Source of the DNA: Zygnema cylindricum
Lineage: Eukaryota; Streptophyta; Zygnematophyceae; Zygnematales; Zygnemataceae
Direction of reading: 5' to 3'
Length of the DNA stretch: 64,000 nucleotides
Assembly: GCA_037447655.1 (NCBI GenBank)
Contig: JBBHKE010002548.1
Span: forward strand, 89,442 to 153,441
Position 1 is the stretch's first letter, and every line of letters begins with the position of its first letter. The notes beneath the pieces were generated by a model that was not told the DNA's origin, did no database searches, and was given only the letters and a program-made list of their open reading frames with translations. Below are positions 12,301-24,200 of this stretch, in pieces. Made by a program: the position numbers and the translations under genes.

Positions 12301-13223
12301 TCTCTACCAAGATTGGGCATTAGGATTTGTTGTTTCGCAAAATATGGCAGTTCTATTTTTTCTTTCGTCTCTATTTCCTTTCTTTTCTTTCTTCTTTTGT
12401 AGATATGTGTATGTTCGTTTTTTCTTTTTCAGGTGAAGGTACTCTTTTTTTGTACGGATTTGAAGGTCTTTTTGACAGAATTTCATAGAGAAGTGAAAGG
12501 CAACAATGTTTGGGTAAGGAGGAAAAGGCAAGGAGAGGGAGGAAGTCAATACCTGTCTTTGAGTAAATCTGGATTAAGTTCCTTGGATTCTACTGTATTG
12601 TTGGAATTGAGCACCAAGAAACATAATAAAAAAAAAAAGAGACGGGGAATTGTTTTTGCTGTCAAAGTATTTGTATTTGTTCGCTTTCCCAATTTTTGGA
12701 ATTCCAGTTCTGGTTCTGGTTCCGGTTTTGCTTTTTGGTTTTCTTTTCTTTTCAATTTTTCTGTTTCACAGCTTCTTAATATTTTGTACTGATTTTAGCC
12801 TTGGTGATTAGTGTGAGAGGAGAAATAATGGAACAAATGACAAGAAAATGTCTTTTTGTTTTTGGTTTACATTTCCAATTTACTTTGGATGTGATACATG
12901 ATTTTTCCACATTAACATACGGCTTCATGTTAAAAAGTGATATTGAGTGTTTCCACATCACATTTTTTATTTCGTGTGATAATTTGTTTTGTAATTTATT
13001 AACTGGTTGCTTGTAAAGCGGTCGAGATTTGGAGATTATTTCACTCGATGGCACAAAAGATAACATGCTTATTCTCATAATAACACTATCCCGTATACAA
13101 TTTCGAAAGGTATTCAACAGTAAACAGGCACTGGTACCACTCCTTTCAAGTCTATTGACGCCAGCGATGCCTATGTCTATTGCTTTTATAGGCATCCACG
13201 TCAACACTTGGACTTCTAGGGAG
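9364..13223 (+). CDS. DOA10: DOA10/MARCH6/SUD1-like ER membrane ubiquitin ligase, C-terminal exons
   Basis: Exons 9364-9521, 11447-11610, 12218-12349, 12433-12513, and tentatively 13110-13223; splice phases agree. Exon 1 carries TWMTLVICNPAILLVPVGIG, a membrane helix, then RLPFTYGARCN. Exon 2 opens with the DIHAFGIGCY block (family pattern: KCND, then AFxIGCYxLW). Exon 3 has LLVVVPLRVPIDKSPV and LYQDWALG, the family hallmark. Exon 4 ends in W, and exon 5 resembles the final LxPLLxxLLTxxxP helix. Known role: these polytopic ER/inner-nuclear-membrane E3 ligases mark proteins for ER-associated degradation using an N-terminal RING-CH domain. No RING-CH exon is visible, the middle is missing, and the last ~60-90 residues are not found. 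The first donor after exon 3 (GTTCTA) is weak. It may be a partial gene or a pseudogene. Confidence 0.78.
9522..11446 (+). other. Large intron of the DOA10-like gene
   Basis: Starts with GTGAGT and ends TTTTTCAG. It holds a degenerate TTTCCG hexamer repeat (9525-9620), a TATCG/GTAC-rich segment (about 10490-11040), and T-rich DNA. No coding sequence was recognised. Confidence 0.6.
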
Positions 13224-13595
13224 GTCATCCATTTCAGTCATTTTGGTCCATGGGCGTTTAGGTGCAGAATTTTTATATGGTACGACATAGCAGCCCAGGT
13301 ATGATTGCACCACATCTACTCGGTGAGATAAACGGATTCATTGTCGCATCGGTACTGACATATTGGAGATAAATTTTGACAATAATCGGATGTATAGTCA
13401 CGGTCCGTACGATCTTGGGTTGGTAAATGATGTGTACTTACTACAAGGTTGTCGCTGACTATTACGTTAAGTCGTCGATCCCTATTGTCGATCGTCACCT
13501 ACATTGACAAAACATTGTTTAAGTTATCGATTTCTTGAAGTTTCTATTGGCTTAATTGCCATTTAGTAGGTTCTTAGATATTTATTTATTTGGTT

Positions 13596-14120
13596 TTGAA
13601 GACCCTTACTGATGTGGTGCTCACGGATCGACTTGGGACACACGTTTCTCCTCGTGCAACATTCCATATGGGTGTGGTTGTTCGAGACGCACTAGCTCCG
13701 AAGGAAAGAGACTATGCTCATCGAGAATCGGTAGATCAATTTGTCCCATTTGCAGCAGAGAATTTCACCACTTTAGGCAAGTCTCGTGACGATTTTCGAT
13801 GCAATAATGCGTGTAAAACATTTGAATCTAGTGGTCCAAGTCATCCTCCACCGAGGATTCTCAGTATTTTTACCCTCAACGTTGTATCGGTTGCCCTTTG
13901 AGGAGCACAAGTCACGACTCTCCTTTAACGAAGCACGGTTGCAAATGGAAAATGAGGCCTCCCAGATATTCTGCCACAAGATGATCTTTGTGGTTGTGGA
14001 CCTGAGTTTGTTATGGTTGTGGCTAGTCAGCTACTTTAGGTTTATACTCTTTGTAGGTAGTCCTCTTTTGTAGTTTTAGTTAGTTTTGGTGGTGACTTGT
14101 TTAGTTGATGTTGCCTACTT
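13596..14120 (+). mobile_element. 5'-truncated LINE fragment, same family as 1-4270
   Basis: The plus strand encodes the end of the nuclease region: LTDVVLTDRLGTHVSPRA, then KERDYAH and DQFVPFAAENF. These match the minus-strand element at 98-682, followed by a similar GTGGTTGTGGA-containing 3' UTR. 5' truncation is the usual result of target-primed reverse transcription. It sits directly after the last recognisable DOA10-like exon. Confidence 0.8.
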
Positions 14121-14444
14121 TATTTGTTCCCCACGCCTTTGCCTATTTTCTCTCGGCTATTGTAGTCTTTTTTTTTTTTTTTTTTACACCCCTTGTACCT
14201 TAGGGTTTTCTATTGCACGTATTGCAATAAGGATTTTATCTCTTTTCTTACAATCTACTTTTTACTAACCGAAAACGTTGTTTTTTAAACATAGTTATGG
14301 GCTTATAGATTCTTTAAATTAGTTTTTTTCAAAGTCATGAAATTAATCTAGGGTTTCTTTGTAGCGAGGGTGCTCCAGTAGACTAAAAGTGAGGTTGTTT
14401 AAAAANNNNNNNNNNTTTTTTTTTTTTTTTTTGTTTTTTTGGGG

Positions 14445-14475
<31 letters not shown>

Positions 14476-15190
14476 GTGTTAGATTTTTCCTTTGATGTTA
14501 TGCTTGCTGGGTTTTGCTTTTTTGGGTATTTTCGATTTCCTTGCCATCCTTTCGTATTTTCGTCGGTTTTGCCTTTATTTTCTTTTTTGTTTAATCCCTT
14601 GTCATGTGGTTCTTTCAGTTTTAGAAATGCTACTTCATTTTGTTCCTATGGAGTCAGATGGTTTACCATCGCGCTTTTTAATAAAGTCGCCCCCCGGTTT
14701 TTTTTTAATTGCACTATGGATTTTCTCATGAAAACACTACAAATTGAGAGGGAGGGAGGGAGGGAGGGAGGGAGGGAGGGAACACTTCGCAAAATTTTGC
14801 AAAAAAGGCAATTAGTAGTTTTTGGCATCAAGGGCATTTCCGAACTTAGTTTTAAAACAAACGTGAATTAATCTTATCTTATAATTACGTTATTTCCACC
14901 AAACAAAAAGGAAGTTCGAATAAAAGGAGAAACAAATTAAAAACGAAAGAATTGTAGTTTAGCTCAAAAAATACTTCGAGATAGTTCTCAATTTCGTGGC
15001 TCAATGAGACAGAGTAGTACACACAAAGGAGAAAACCCCTTTAAGATTGTCACTAATTTATACATATTTCACTGAGTGCCGTTTTAGTGGGTACATACAC
15101 ATCCTATTTTCCGGCCAAAACAGCAAAGCATTCCAGATTCGTCAACTTATAATATAGATTTGAGCCTCGAAAAGGACACATGGGCTAAAA
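14121..15190. other. Spacer with assembly gap and (GGGA)n
   Basis: T-rich DNA with no gene recognised. Ten N at 14406-14415 lie between poly-A and poly-T/G runs, and a (GGGA)n tract lies at about 14747-14780. The missing 3' exons of the DOA10-like gene could lie in the gap or have been lost. Confidence 0.6.
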
Positions 15191-15200
15191 AAAAAGTAAA

Positions 15201-17415
15201 CTAAACGCCAATATGTTGTGACAAATACCACAAGTGGACGAGAATACCACAGAGGGACACCATATTGGCGAGTGAGGACATGCCGTGAAACTTCCCAAAC
15301 TTGCGATTGAGCTTTTGAAGGGTTTGATTCTTTTTTGCCACTTCACGGTTCTTTGACAATCCGATTTCACTCCCAATTCCTTCGTCTCGCTCCACTTTGT
15401 GTCGCTCCTTCATCACCTACTCCCAGAAAAATAATCACAGAAGAAGGTATTTAATCGATCAAAGTGGTTCTCCATGGTCTGTATGCTTTCATATCTCGAG
15501 ACGTTTAACTAAAAAGCTCTCGCATAAACACCTCCTTTACTTTCTCTTTCCCTCTCCCTCGGTCGTTTACTATTTTCGTCTCTCTTCCTTTTCCCTCACC
15601 CTCCCCCTCACCCTCCCCCTCTCTCTCCTCCCTCCCCTCCCTCCCCCCATCCCTCCCTTCCCCTCTCCCTCCCTCTTTTCACACATTTGGATTCTGATTA
15701 CATCAATAATCAAATTTATCGTACCATAAGAATCCTATAAAGCTTTAGATCCGACACCTTTGTGGCCCTAAAATCAGAAAATTTGGTATTTGACTTTGTA
15801 CTTTATATATTGTATGCTTCATATCGTGCGTATATGAAATACGCATGGTACGAAAAAAAACTACACTGCCCATCGTTATTAGCGTTATCGATTTATTAGT
15901 GTTAATGCGAAATTATAATCTTGATACTAACTGTACAAGGATACGTGGCGTGTTGTAGTCCACTCTTTCAAATAGTGTTGTTAACACTATTTTATGATTT
16001 TCGGCCAAAACAAGTCACGACTGAATTAGTGTTATTAAATCTAATAACAATGGGCAGTGTAGTACAGAACGTATACGTTGTTCCATTCACCGTACGTATT
16101 TGAAGTACATACGGTACGGAAAAAATTAGCAAGTGAATTAGAACCATACCAAGGTTTACTTAATCATACCTTTGTTGTCCAAGGCTCCAGAATGAGTAAA
16201 TTAATGAGAGTGAAAGTGAGAGTCGATCCGAGGGCAAAGAACTGAACACACTCGTCGTATGAAGCCGTTGCCCATGGATGGAGCAAGGCCATGGCGGCAA
16301 GACAGAGAGCTGCTGACGTGGCAACCAAATAGAAGTATGCTGGAAACAGCTTGCTTTGTACAATACCAAATTGATGGCGTGGCAAGTTTCTGGCACATGA
16401 AGGAAAGTCATAAGTCAAGGCAAAGATTAAAAAGATTGCTGACGTGGCGAGTTTTTTTGGCACATTAAGGAAAATCATCAGTGAAGGAAAAGAAGAAAAA
16501 AGTACAGACAATGTTGGAGCTTCAAACCATTGGCATACCGTAATACCCGCAATAATGAACTCTTTAATAATTATTGACAGACTTGTTCAATAAATATCAC
16601 GGGTAAAGTTCAAAACAAGGAAAATTCCAAGCCCTAGAATGCTGTAACAGCCACCCCTGTGAACTTTTAACAATTAGGGTCCATTCGAGTTGAGCTTTCT
16701 TTACAATTGTTTTGTCACCAAATTCTATTTTTTTATTGTTCTGTACTATTACTCGTATTCGAAAAAATTCAGGGAAAAACAAAATTGCATATCGCTCGTT
16801 AATACAAAAAAATGAGACACACATTAAACAAAACCATAATAAAAAGTCATCCCTGGTAAACCTTCAATTTTTTTCTCCGAAGGTAATTTGAAAATAGAAA
16901 AAAAAAATACATTTATTTACTATTTGGTATTTTTTATTTTATTTTATAAAATAGAAGCATATTCATACACATAATATCATAAAACTCACTTGAACATCAT
17001 AATACATAAGGTTTTAAGGAACATTTTAGAGATTTAGGGTTTTAAACATTTTTTTTAGGTTTTAGAAATTTATTGATGCATGGTTTTTCAGAGTTTTAGG
17101 GATTTAGAGAGGCGTTTTAGGGTTTTAGGATTTTCTAGGGTTTAGTATTTTCTAGGGTTTTAGGATTTTAGGATTTTATAAGGTTCAGGGAGTTTCCAGT
17201 TTTAGATTTTCTGGTTTTAGCTTTAGGGTAAAAGTTTTCTTTACTTACTTAAACATGATAATACCGCCAAGAAAAGTCACCCAAACAGAAGTACCAAATG
17301 CTCCGGAAAATGCGGCGAGATGTACGAATTTGACAATATTTAAAAGAGGCCCTTCCTTTGCCATAGCAAACATTGCCAGAACTTGTACGGAAGCTGTTTC
17401 AAATACATTAGTCAT
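15201..17415 (-). CDS. TMEM205: TMEM205-like (DUF4149) membrane protein, 3 exons, 200 aa
   Basis: Exons 17415-17249, 16389-16170 and 15416-15201; lengths sum to 201 codons with matching phases (GTAAGT, GTATGA donors; CCAG, GTAG acceptors). Residues 27-55 form helix 1 with the family motif FVHLAAFSGAFGTSVWVTF. Then come NLPRHQFG and VQSKLFPAYF (helix 2), helix 3 (~102-122), EPWTTKVMKERHKVERDEG, and a last helix with SSLANM. This is the DUF4149 pattern seen in human TMEM205 (189 aa) and plant homologues. Molecular function is not well defined; human TMEM205 has been linked to cisplatin resistance. The start is the first ATG in the exon; an upstream non-coding exon is possible. Intron 1 carries TTTAGGG-like repeats, and intron 2 carries a MITE and a pyrimidine tract. 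Confidence 0.9.
15541..15690 (+). repeat. Pyrimidine-rich tract in intron 2 of the TMEM205-like gene
   Basis: CCCTC/CTTTC-rich run on the plus strand, hence a purine run in the transcript. Confidence 0.8.
15862..16061. mobile_element. TA-flanked MITE, CACTGCCCAT ends
   Basis: A 200-bp element in intron 2 of the TMEM205-like gene. The left end is TA-CACTGCCCATCGTTATTAG. The right end, read inverted, is TA-CACTGCCCATTGTTATTAG. It has no coding capacity. Confidence 0.8.
17020..17230 (+). repeat. Degenerate TTTAGGG-like tract in intron 1 of the TMEM205-like gene
   Basis: About a dozen TTTAGGG/TTTTAGGGT-like words, mixed with TTTAGGATTTT and TTTAGAGATT variants. It looks like old interstitial telomere-type sequence or a telomere-motif-derived repeat. 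Confidence 0.6.
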
Positions 17416-17604
17416 GACTACGGAAAAGTACAAAAAACAATATACATAAAAATAACACTAAAATACAAACGTATGAAATACAAGCTAAAAGAACAGTTTC
17501 GTTCACTAAAAGAAAAAATCAAATTACAAGCTAAGACTGCAGGATAAGGAAAAAGGTAAACCTAAAAAGACAAAACAGTTGTTTAACAGGTCGCCAATTT
17601 GAAG

Positions 17605-17824
17605 TAGACCGTGTATCGCTATTAGTGTTAACAATTTTTTATTCACTTAAAACATCTTTTCTCCGTACACACTTGTCCAAATTTCAATTTGAGACCGCCA
17701 ATCGGAAGCTGAGAATCCTACCTTCCAATCGCCACCGTCAGATCCACAATCAAAAAAGTGTGTACAGAAAAATTATGCATTAACTGGCAAAAAAACATTA
17801 ACACTAATAGCGATTCGCGGTGTA
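17605..17824. mobile_element. TA-flanked palindromic MITE, CACCGTG family
   Basis: Left TA-GACCGTGTATCGCTATTAG (first base mutated). Right end inverted: TA-CACCGCGAATCGCTATTAG. The arms then share a TTAAAACATCTTTTCTCCGT-type block around a short asymmetric centre. Confidence 0.85.
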
Positions 17825-17849
17825 CTAAAACAGTAAAAAGATCAAAGAT

Positions 17850-18180
17850 CCAAAGTTCCAGTACAGAGTGAATCGCTACTTCGTAACCGATATTATTTTC
17901 GATACTGTAATCAACTGTTCCCCGATTTCCGTTTGAAGAAACTGCCGACCAGAAGCCAGAGAAAGATCCGTACTACCTTTCCATCGCAACCGTCGAATAG
18001 TAATCCGACATGTGTGCACGGCGAAAAAGATTTCTAAGTCGCGAATAGCGATTCACGGACCGCCAATCGGAAGGTAAGATCCTATCTTTCCATCGTAACC
18101 GTTCACATCTACTGGTGTGCACGAAAAAAGATGTTGTGAGTGGAGAACATTCACGATGTATACATGATGCTTCTATGTAG
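17850..18180. mobile_element. Degenerate MITE relatives, CACCGTG family
   Basis: Diverged pieces: GTGAATCGCTA near 17869, GCGATTCACGG near 18048, CCGCCAATCGGAAGG near 18060, and TGTGCACGAAAAAAGATG near 18115. Element borders are not clear. Confidence 0.5.
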
Positions 18181-18188
18181 TATACAAC

Positions 18189-18545
18189 CACCGTGTATCG
18201 CTATTAGTGTTAATTATTTCTTCGCCACTTAAAACATCTTATCTCCGTACACAATTGTCGGATTTTCAATTTGAAACCGCCAATCGGAAGCTGAGAATGT
18301 TACCTTTCAACCGCAACCGTCAGATCTGAAATCCGATAATTGTGTACGGAGAAAAATTCTTTTTTATTTTTAGGCGTAGATTACTTTTTTGTGACTCTTG
18401 TAGTCTCCAAATGTTTTTTTCAGTTTTACCTTTTTTGTACTAAGATGGTTTTTCCATCGCAATTTTTGCAATAAAAATTTGTTTCTCTAGAGAAAAGATG
18501 TTTTAAGTGGCTAAAGAAACATCAACACTAATAGCGATTCACGGT
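18189..18545. mobile_element. Palindromic MITE, CACCGTG family, with internal insertion
   Basis: Left CACCGTGTATCGCTATTAG, right inverted CACCGTGAATCGCTATTAG. About 130 bp of unrelated T-rich DNA (about 18358-18492) separates the arms. The TA flanks have been lost. Confidence 0.8.
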
Positions 18546-18894
18546 GAAGTCCACAGCGTCGAAACCAATGGTTGAAACGTACATACTACTGTACTGTACA
18601 TAGCCTACGAGTAAAGTATACAAATTGGAATCGTTTTTTATTATTTCATTACGTGCGCTTTTCAATACGACTCGAAATGTTGAGTGCGTTCATCGGAAGC
18701 ACTAAAAAAACTTCTGATCTTTAGTGTGGCATGATCTTACGCTTTCAGTGTTTAGGGTAGTTTGTAGTGTTTCAATGTTTGGGTTTTGTGTTTGTGCCTT
18801 TATCTTGATTAGAAGTTGCCTCATGAACAACTGTCAGGTTATCATCGTGTAGGCATAGCTCTCTAGCCTCTTCATGTTTAAACTTGCAAACTAA

Positions 18895-19140
18895 AAATTG
18901 AACACTCGACATTGGACATTGGACATTGCACATTGAATGGGGCTCATTGGACATGGGACATAGACATGGGACATGTGGGCCATTTGGATTAGATGTGGAA
19001 GTTGAACATGTAGCATGGATATTGAACAATGGACATGTTGCACTTTGGAGGCTGAACTTTGGACACATTGGAGAATTAGACATTGGAGATTGGACACTGG
19101 AAATGTGAAATTGGAAATTTTTAATTTTGATCTCCGGCAT
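18895..19140 (+). repeat. Degenerate GGACATT minisatellite
   Basis: Words such as TTGGACATTGGACATT and GGACATGGGACAT recur with loose spacing. It adjoins the upstream end of the S41-like duplicated block. Confidence 0.75.
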
Positions 19141-19143
19141 GCT

Positions 19144-20058
19144 GGATGGAGGACATTAGCCAGTGGACAGCAAAAGAGGCCCAACATTTGACATTAAAAA
19201 TAGAACATTGGAAACCAGGACTCTGCGTTAGGCATTGTTTCTGGATTCCCCCAACAAAAGATAAATAAAAATTCATTTTATTGAATATTAACACTTGCGC
19301 ACTTTTCTAATTTCAGAGGATGAAGGAATCAGAAGATATCATGTACCCTTTCTTTCCTATTTTATTGACGGCGACGAGACTCGGAATTTCTGTGACCCCA
19401 AAAGTATTTTGATCAATATTGGAGAGGGAGAGGGAGAGGGAGAGGGAGAAGGAGAGGGTAGGTGGGACAGAGAGAACTCCTTCTCTGAATACAAAGCATT
19501 TGAAGAAAAAGCAAAAGCATCGAGGGAGAACTTATCAAGAGAGAACTCCTTTTCTGAATACAAAGCATTTGAAGAAAAAGCAAAAGCATCGAGGGAGAAC
19601 TTATCATAACAGTCTCAGTAAGCTCTGAAAGTTTGAAGAAAACAAGGAAAAAGGAACAGATCTGTAAGTTTATTCGTCTGCAAGTTTGTAAGAAGTAGGA
19701 AAATATTTTATGGTTTTTCAGTATATGAAGTCTTTTTTAAGGGGCGATTGGTACTTTTGTCCCTGTATATTTATAAATTTTGTTTCCATTCTTTTATGAG
19801 TATCCTCTCCCGAAGCTCAAAGGATTTTTTATGCATTTTTTCATAAAAAAATGTGCAAAAGTTCATTTTAAAGGATGTAGCTCGCTGTCTTTTGCCCATA
19901 ATCAGAAAATATAGAAAGACTCAGTATTTCTTGTTTCTTGATATTCAGGTTTTTCCGTTTTCCCTTTTTTTTATGATCAAATTGACACAATTTGATTTTC
20001 CCCTTTTTCTTTTATAAGTTATCGTAGGACATTAAGTACCTGATCCTCTACATTGAAT
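19144..20058 (+). pseudogene. Broken, inverted duplicate of part of the S41/CPAF-like gene
   Basis: The plus strand here matches the minus strand of about 55002-54066. It covers an intron end (AACATTAACACTT...CTTTTCTAATTTCAG), exon 3 of the parent, and downstream intron sequence as far as TGATCCTCTACATTG. The exon keeps FIDG..TRNF.DPK and the KAFEEKAKASRENLS block. It has frame-shifting indels near 19320 and 19360, a GAGAGG expansion at about 19422-19458, and a 69-bp tandem duplication. No other parental exon follows, so this is a non-functional segment copied as DNA: its introns are retained. Confidence 0.85.
19471..19608 (+). repeat. In-frame 69-bp tandem duplication inside the S41-like pseudogene
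   Basis: Two near-identical 69-bp units start at 19471 and 19540. Each encodes 23 residues beginning ENSFSEYKAFEEKAKASREN. The parent gene has one unit (SFSELKLFEEKAKASRENLS). Confidence 0.9.
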
Positions 20059-21292
20059 GTTTACAATTTACGGTATATTCAGTTTATTTCTTGTTAGTTG
20101 TTCCTTGTAGTCTTCGACTCGGATCCACTGCAACTGTCGATACAGAAGATATTGTAGATTTCAATACAATACCCGAATACTCGGATCCACCACGACCGTT
20201 GATGTGAAAGACTTCCACCCGTTGAGATGGAGTAGAGAAATGCAGAACGACACCAAACGGACCAGATTCGTTACGGTAGTTGACGTGAAACATGGTTATT
20301 GGTCGATGAGGGAAGAGAAGAGCGTTTAATTATTAACAATAGTTTAGTGTGGACACAGCAGCCTCCTCGCACAGTTTCCTTTTTTTAAACCATAGACCAA
20401 AAATGTGAAAAACGCCTGCAACCTCCATACTAAGTTACTCTCAATTTTCTGTGCAACTTTCTTTTTGTCGTACATGTTTTAATATGCCGGCTATACTACA
20501 AGATTACCAGATAAAGCGCTTGCAAGAATTTTCCATTTTTAATCTATGAACAGAACACTGCTCACTTGTTTTTAACCGCCAATATCAGTTTTGAAAAGAT
20601 TTGCAGGCAAATAGTGTGGAAAAGCCTCCAGGTAAGATTCAGTTTCAGTTTTAGTTTTAGGTTCTGATCCAGTTCCAGTTTCAGGTCAAGTTCAATTCCA
20701 ACATCTGTTTCATTTCAATTCCAATTTCAATTCCAGTTTCAATTCCAGTTTCCGATTATAGTTTCAATTCCAGTTCCAGTTTCTCCCAACTGATATGTGC
20801 ACCGACCAATTGTGACTCGGAAGTAAACCACAAATCGACTTTTCACAATACTGTTGTTTTAGCCAATGAGAACACTCGAATAACAAAAAAAAATAAAAAC
20901 AGGAATGATTATGCATTTAAAGCGAGACATGTTTTCTGCAGAGACATATTCTTCGGTCAGAACTTGTCCTCACTTTGTCCACTCTTTTCCCAAATCACTG
21001 CCCTCATGTTGCAAAATGCACAGCAATTATAAAATTCTCCTGTTCGCCCAAAAGAGCGAATAACAGTCAACGCAAGGAAAACCTCATTACAAAAACCCAT
21101 TTGATAGTATTTCCTGATTTCTTTTTCCTCGAGCCTTTTTCCTTGGTCTTTTTTCTCACGCCTTTTAAAGAGCCTTTAGTTTCCCTTTACCCAGAAACAC
21201 TAATAGCGACCACGAGCAAAAACCTCGTTACAAAAGACATCACATACTCGATAATTACCAAATACTATTACAATAATACTTGATAGTATTTT
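20059..21292. other. Spacer downstream of NPL4
   Basis: No gene recognised. An ACTCGGATCCAC word occurs twice (about 20118 and 20179). A degenerate AATTCCAGTTTC repeat covers about 20636-20785. Confidence 0.5.
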
Positions 21293-24200
21293 TTACAGGG
21301 CCTCAATTATGAGCTGGTACCCATCGGGCACGGGCCCTCTGGTTCTCACCGCCTCAGCTAAAGGAAGGAGGTCGGTTTCCGGATCCAAAAATCGAGAGAG
21401 AAAGAGAAGTAGATGGAAATCGGCGATTCGTTCCGAAAAAGGTCGTCCTTTAGTGCGTTCGAGATGTTGACGAAGTTCTCGTTCACTTGCGGGAGAGAAT
21501 CGGTTCTCTACCGGAAAAGTCGACCTCAAAATCCCCTGTTACCACCACCTCCTCTCACTCAAATACATTAGAATACTAATAGAATAGAGTCGGTATGCTT
21601 TCGTATGGTGATCCAAAGACGTTGTTTTAGGGTTTTTAATCAAGCCATAAAAAACAAGAAAGAGAAAAAGTATTGTACACTGCCCATCCTTATTCAAGTT
21701 AACACTCTAATTCGAGTGTGTTTTATTTACCCCAAATCATAAAGAAGTGTTAAAGACACTGTTTTACTAGGTGGCCGTAATGGGCCACGTGGCAATGCAT
21801 AATTTAGTGTAGTTAATTCTAATAAAACGTTAACAAAAAAAACTCGTTAACTCTAACAGCGATGGGCTGAGTAGTAGAACAGAGTCAGCATAAGCGATCA
21901 TAAACAAAAAAAAAAGAAAGAAAGCGGAACTGTTTGTCCCAGGAAAAGATATAAAGCCTACCTGATGATCTTGAATCTTGACGGGAACTAAAAAGAAGTC
22001 GTTATCCACTTCCTGTGTGTCTTTTCCAGCTAACACTACGTCCGCCTTCATACGAGACAGGTTTTGGGGTGTCTCTGGAGAATCAATAAACCAGTCCTCT
22101 CGATACAATTTCAAGCACTGGTTACTTAATTGAAAAGCCTCGAAATGAACATCGGCCGTCCCTTCCTCGTTTGTCTCCAACTTCACAACCGCCGCCGAGA
22201 ATTGGTCCAACCCCGTTTCTGTTTGTAATTCAGCAATTTGTCGAATTTCCGCGTTTCCCATGGTGTAGTTTTGATCTTCTCCACTTATCGCTCGAGTGAA
22301 AACGAAACCGACTCGACGCATTCCCAAACCCGATGCGATGAGATCCACTCGTTTCTCTTCGTCTGCTTGGAGAGACACTCACTCAGCCTCAGCTGGAATA
22401 AAAAACAAGACAGACAGCCGTTGCAAGACTGCAAAGTGAGTGGACAACATGTGTCGAGTGAGAGGACTAGCAAAACTGAAGCAGAGGACGATATATGCAT
22501 GAATTGACATGATTCGACATCCTCGAGAGCAATATCAAATTAAAGTGAGTGGAGGACTGTGTATGATTCAACATGCTTCGGCATGACTTGACATGTCATG
22601 TATGAATATATCGAGAGACTATGCAAAAAGAAAGAGAAAAGGAATATGGTTTACATGCTTCAACATGATTCGACATTATCGGGAGGTCTAGCAAATGGAA
22701 GATAGAAAAGAAATATGCATGATTCAACCTGATTCGATATGAGTTGACAAGTATCAGGAGGAAAAGACAAAAAACATAAGAGAAAGAAGGAATATGACTC
22801 AACATGATGCATCATGATTCAGTATTTTGAAGACTAAGAAGGAATATGACTCAAAATGGTGCATCATGATTCAGCATTGTGAAGACTACGAAAATTGAAG
22901 AGAAAGAAGGAATCTGTATGATTTGACATGATTTACCACGAGTTAACATGTGTCGAGAGGACTAGACAAGAAGGAAAAAAGAGAAGGAATATGATTCAAC
23001 ATGATTCGACGATGTAGTGGATTAGCAAAAATTAAAGAGAGATAAGGCATGCATGATTCAACATGATTTGACACGCATCGAGAGAACTAGACAAGAAGGA
23101 AGAGAGAGGAATACGATTCGACATGTGTCAACATGAAAAGGAAAAAGTGGAACACAAATGAAGACAAAAATGAAGACCAGAAAAATCCTAAAAAACCTAA
23201 AAAAAAATTATACGTGTCGGTAGAAGTAGCTAAAAATAAAGGTGAAATAATAAAAGAAGACATGTCGACAGAATTAGCAGAGAAACCGAAACAGAAAATG
23301 AAAATGATATGAAATTGAGCAAAAATAGTAATAACTAGATGTCTGCTCAACCTGTTTACAACAAAAAGCAAAATTTTCATCATAGTAAAATAATTTGCAC
23401 ACTTATCAAAAAACATAACGAATGTAAAAGGAAATTTATAAAAACAGCCCACCTTTGTCTCTCATGAGGATCAAGTTATCCACTGTCCCCTGTTGAGGAG
23501 GCTCGTATACAAAATCCACCATCACCTCTCCCCCCTCCGATATTTTTCCATACATGAAACCTCCCCTTCTCACAGAAAACGCCAAAATTTGATGAACATA
23601 ATGCTGCTCCCCCCAACAAAAAAATTCCAAAATGAGTTATGGCGACAGTCATTTGTTTGCCTTTCAATTTTTTTTCTTTCTTCTGCCCGGTTTCTTTCTT
23701 TTTTGATGTGTCTCCAACTTATCCATATTTCATATTTAAAAGACGCATAAAGACTTGCAGCTATTTCCAGGAAATTCCCAGGGGACAAAAAACGGAATTG
23801 AATTGTTCTACCAATTGATAGCCACACCTGCCTCCTTTGACTAATTTTAACCCCAAGATATTTCTAGGGTTTGACAGTACTGGAAATTAAGTGTGGAACT
23901 AACATTAAAACACATAGTAAAAAATCAAAAAAAGACACCATTTAAAAAATAAAAAATAAAAAAGGCAGAGAGAAAGAGTGTGGCATCCAAACCCAAATCC
24001 TACTATGCCATACATTCAAAATAAAATTAAAATAATAATATCCAAATAATGGGAAAGGAAGGAAAAACTAAAATATCAGTTGCCAACTGCAAGATATTTG
24101 TAAATAAAAATAGTCGAAAATGCAAGATAGGGTATATTACAACATGGAAGGAAACTACGGCAAATTAAACAAAGACGGTAACACTAAGTGTTAAGATGAC

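Noticed and set aside
20084-20293. 69-codon frame on the minus strand
   Set aside because: No homologous pattern; overlaps a short direct repeat.
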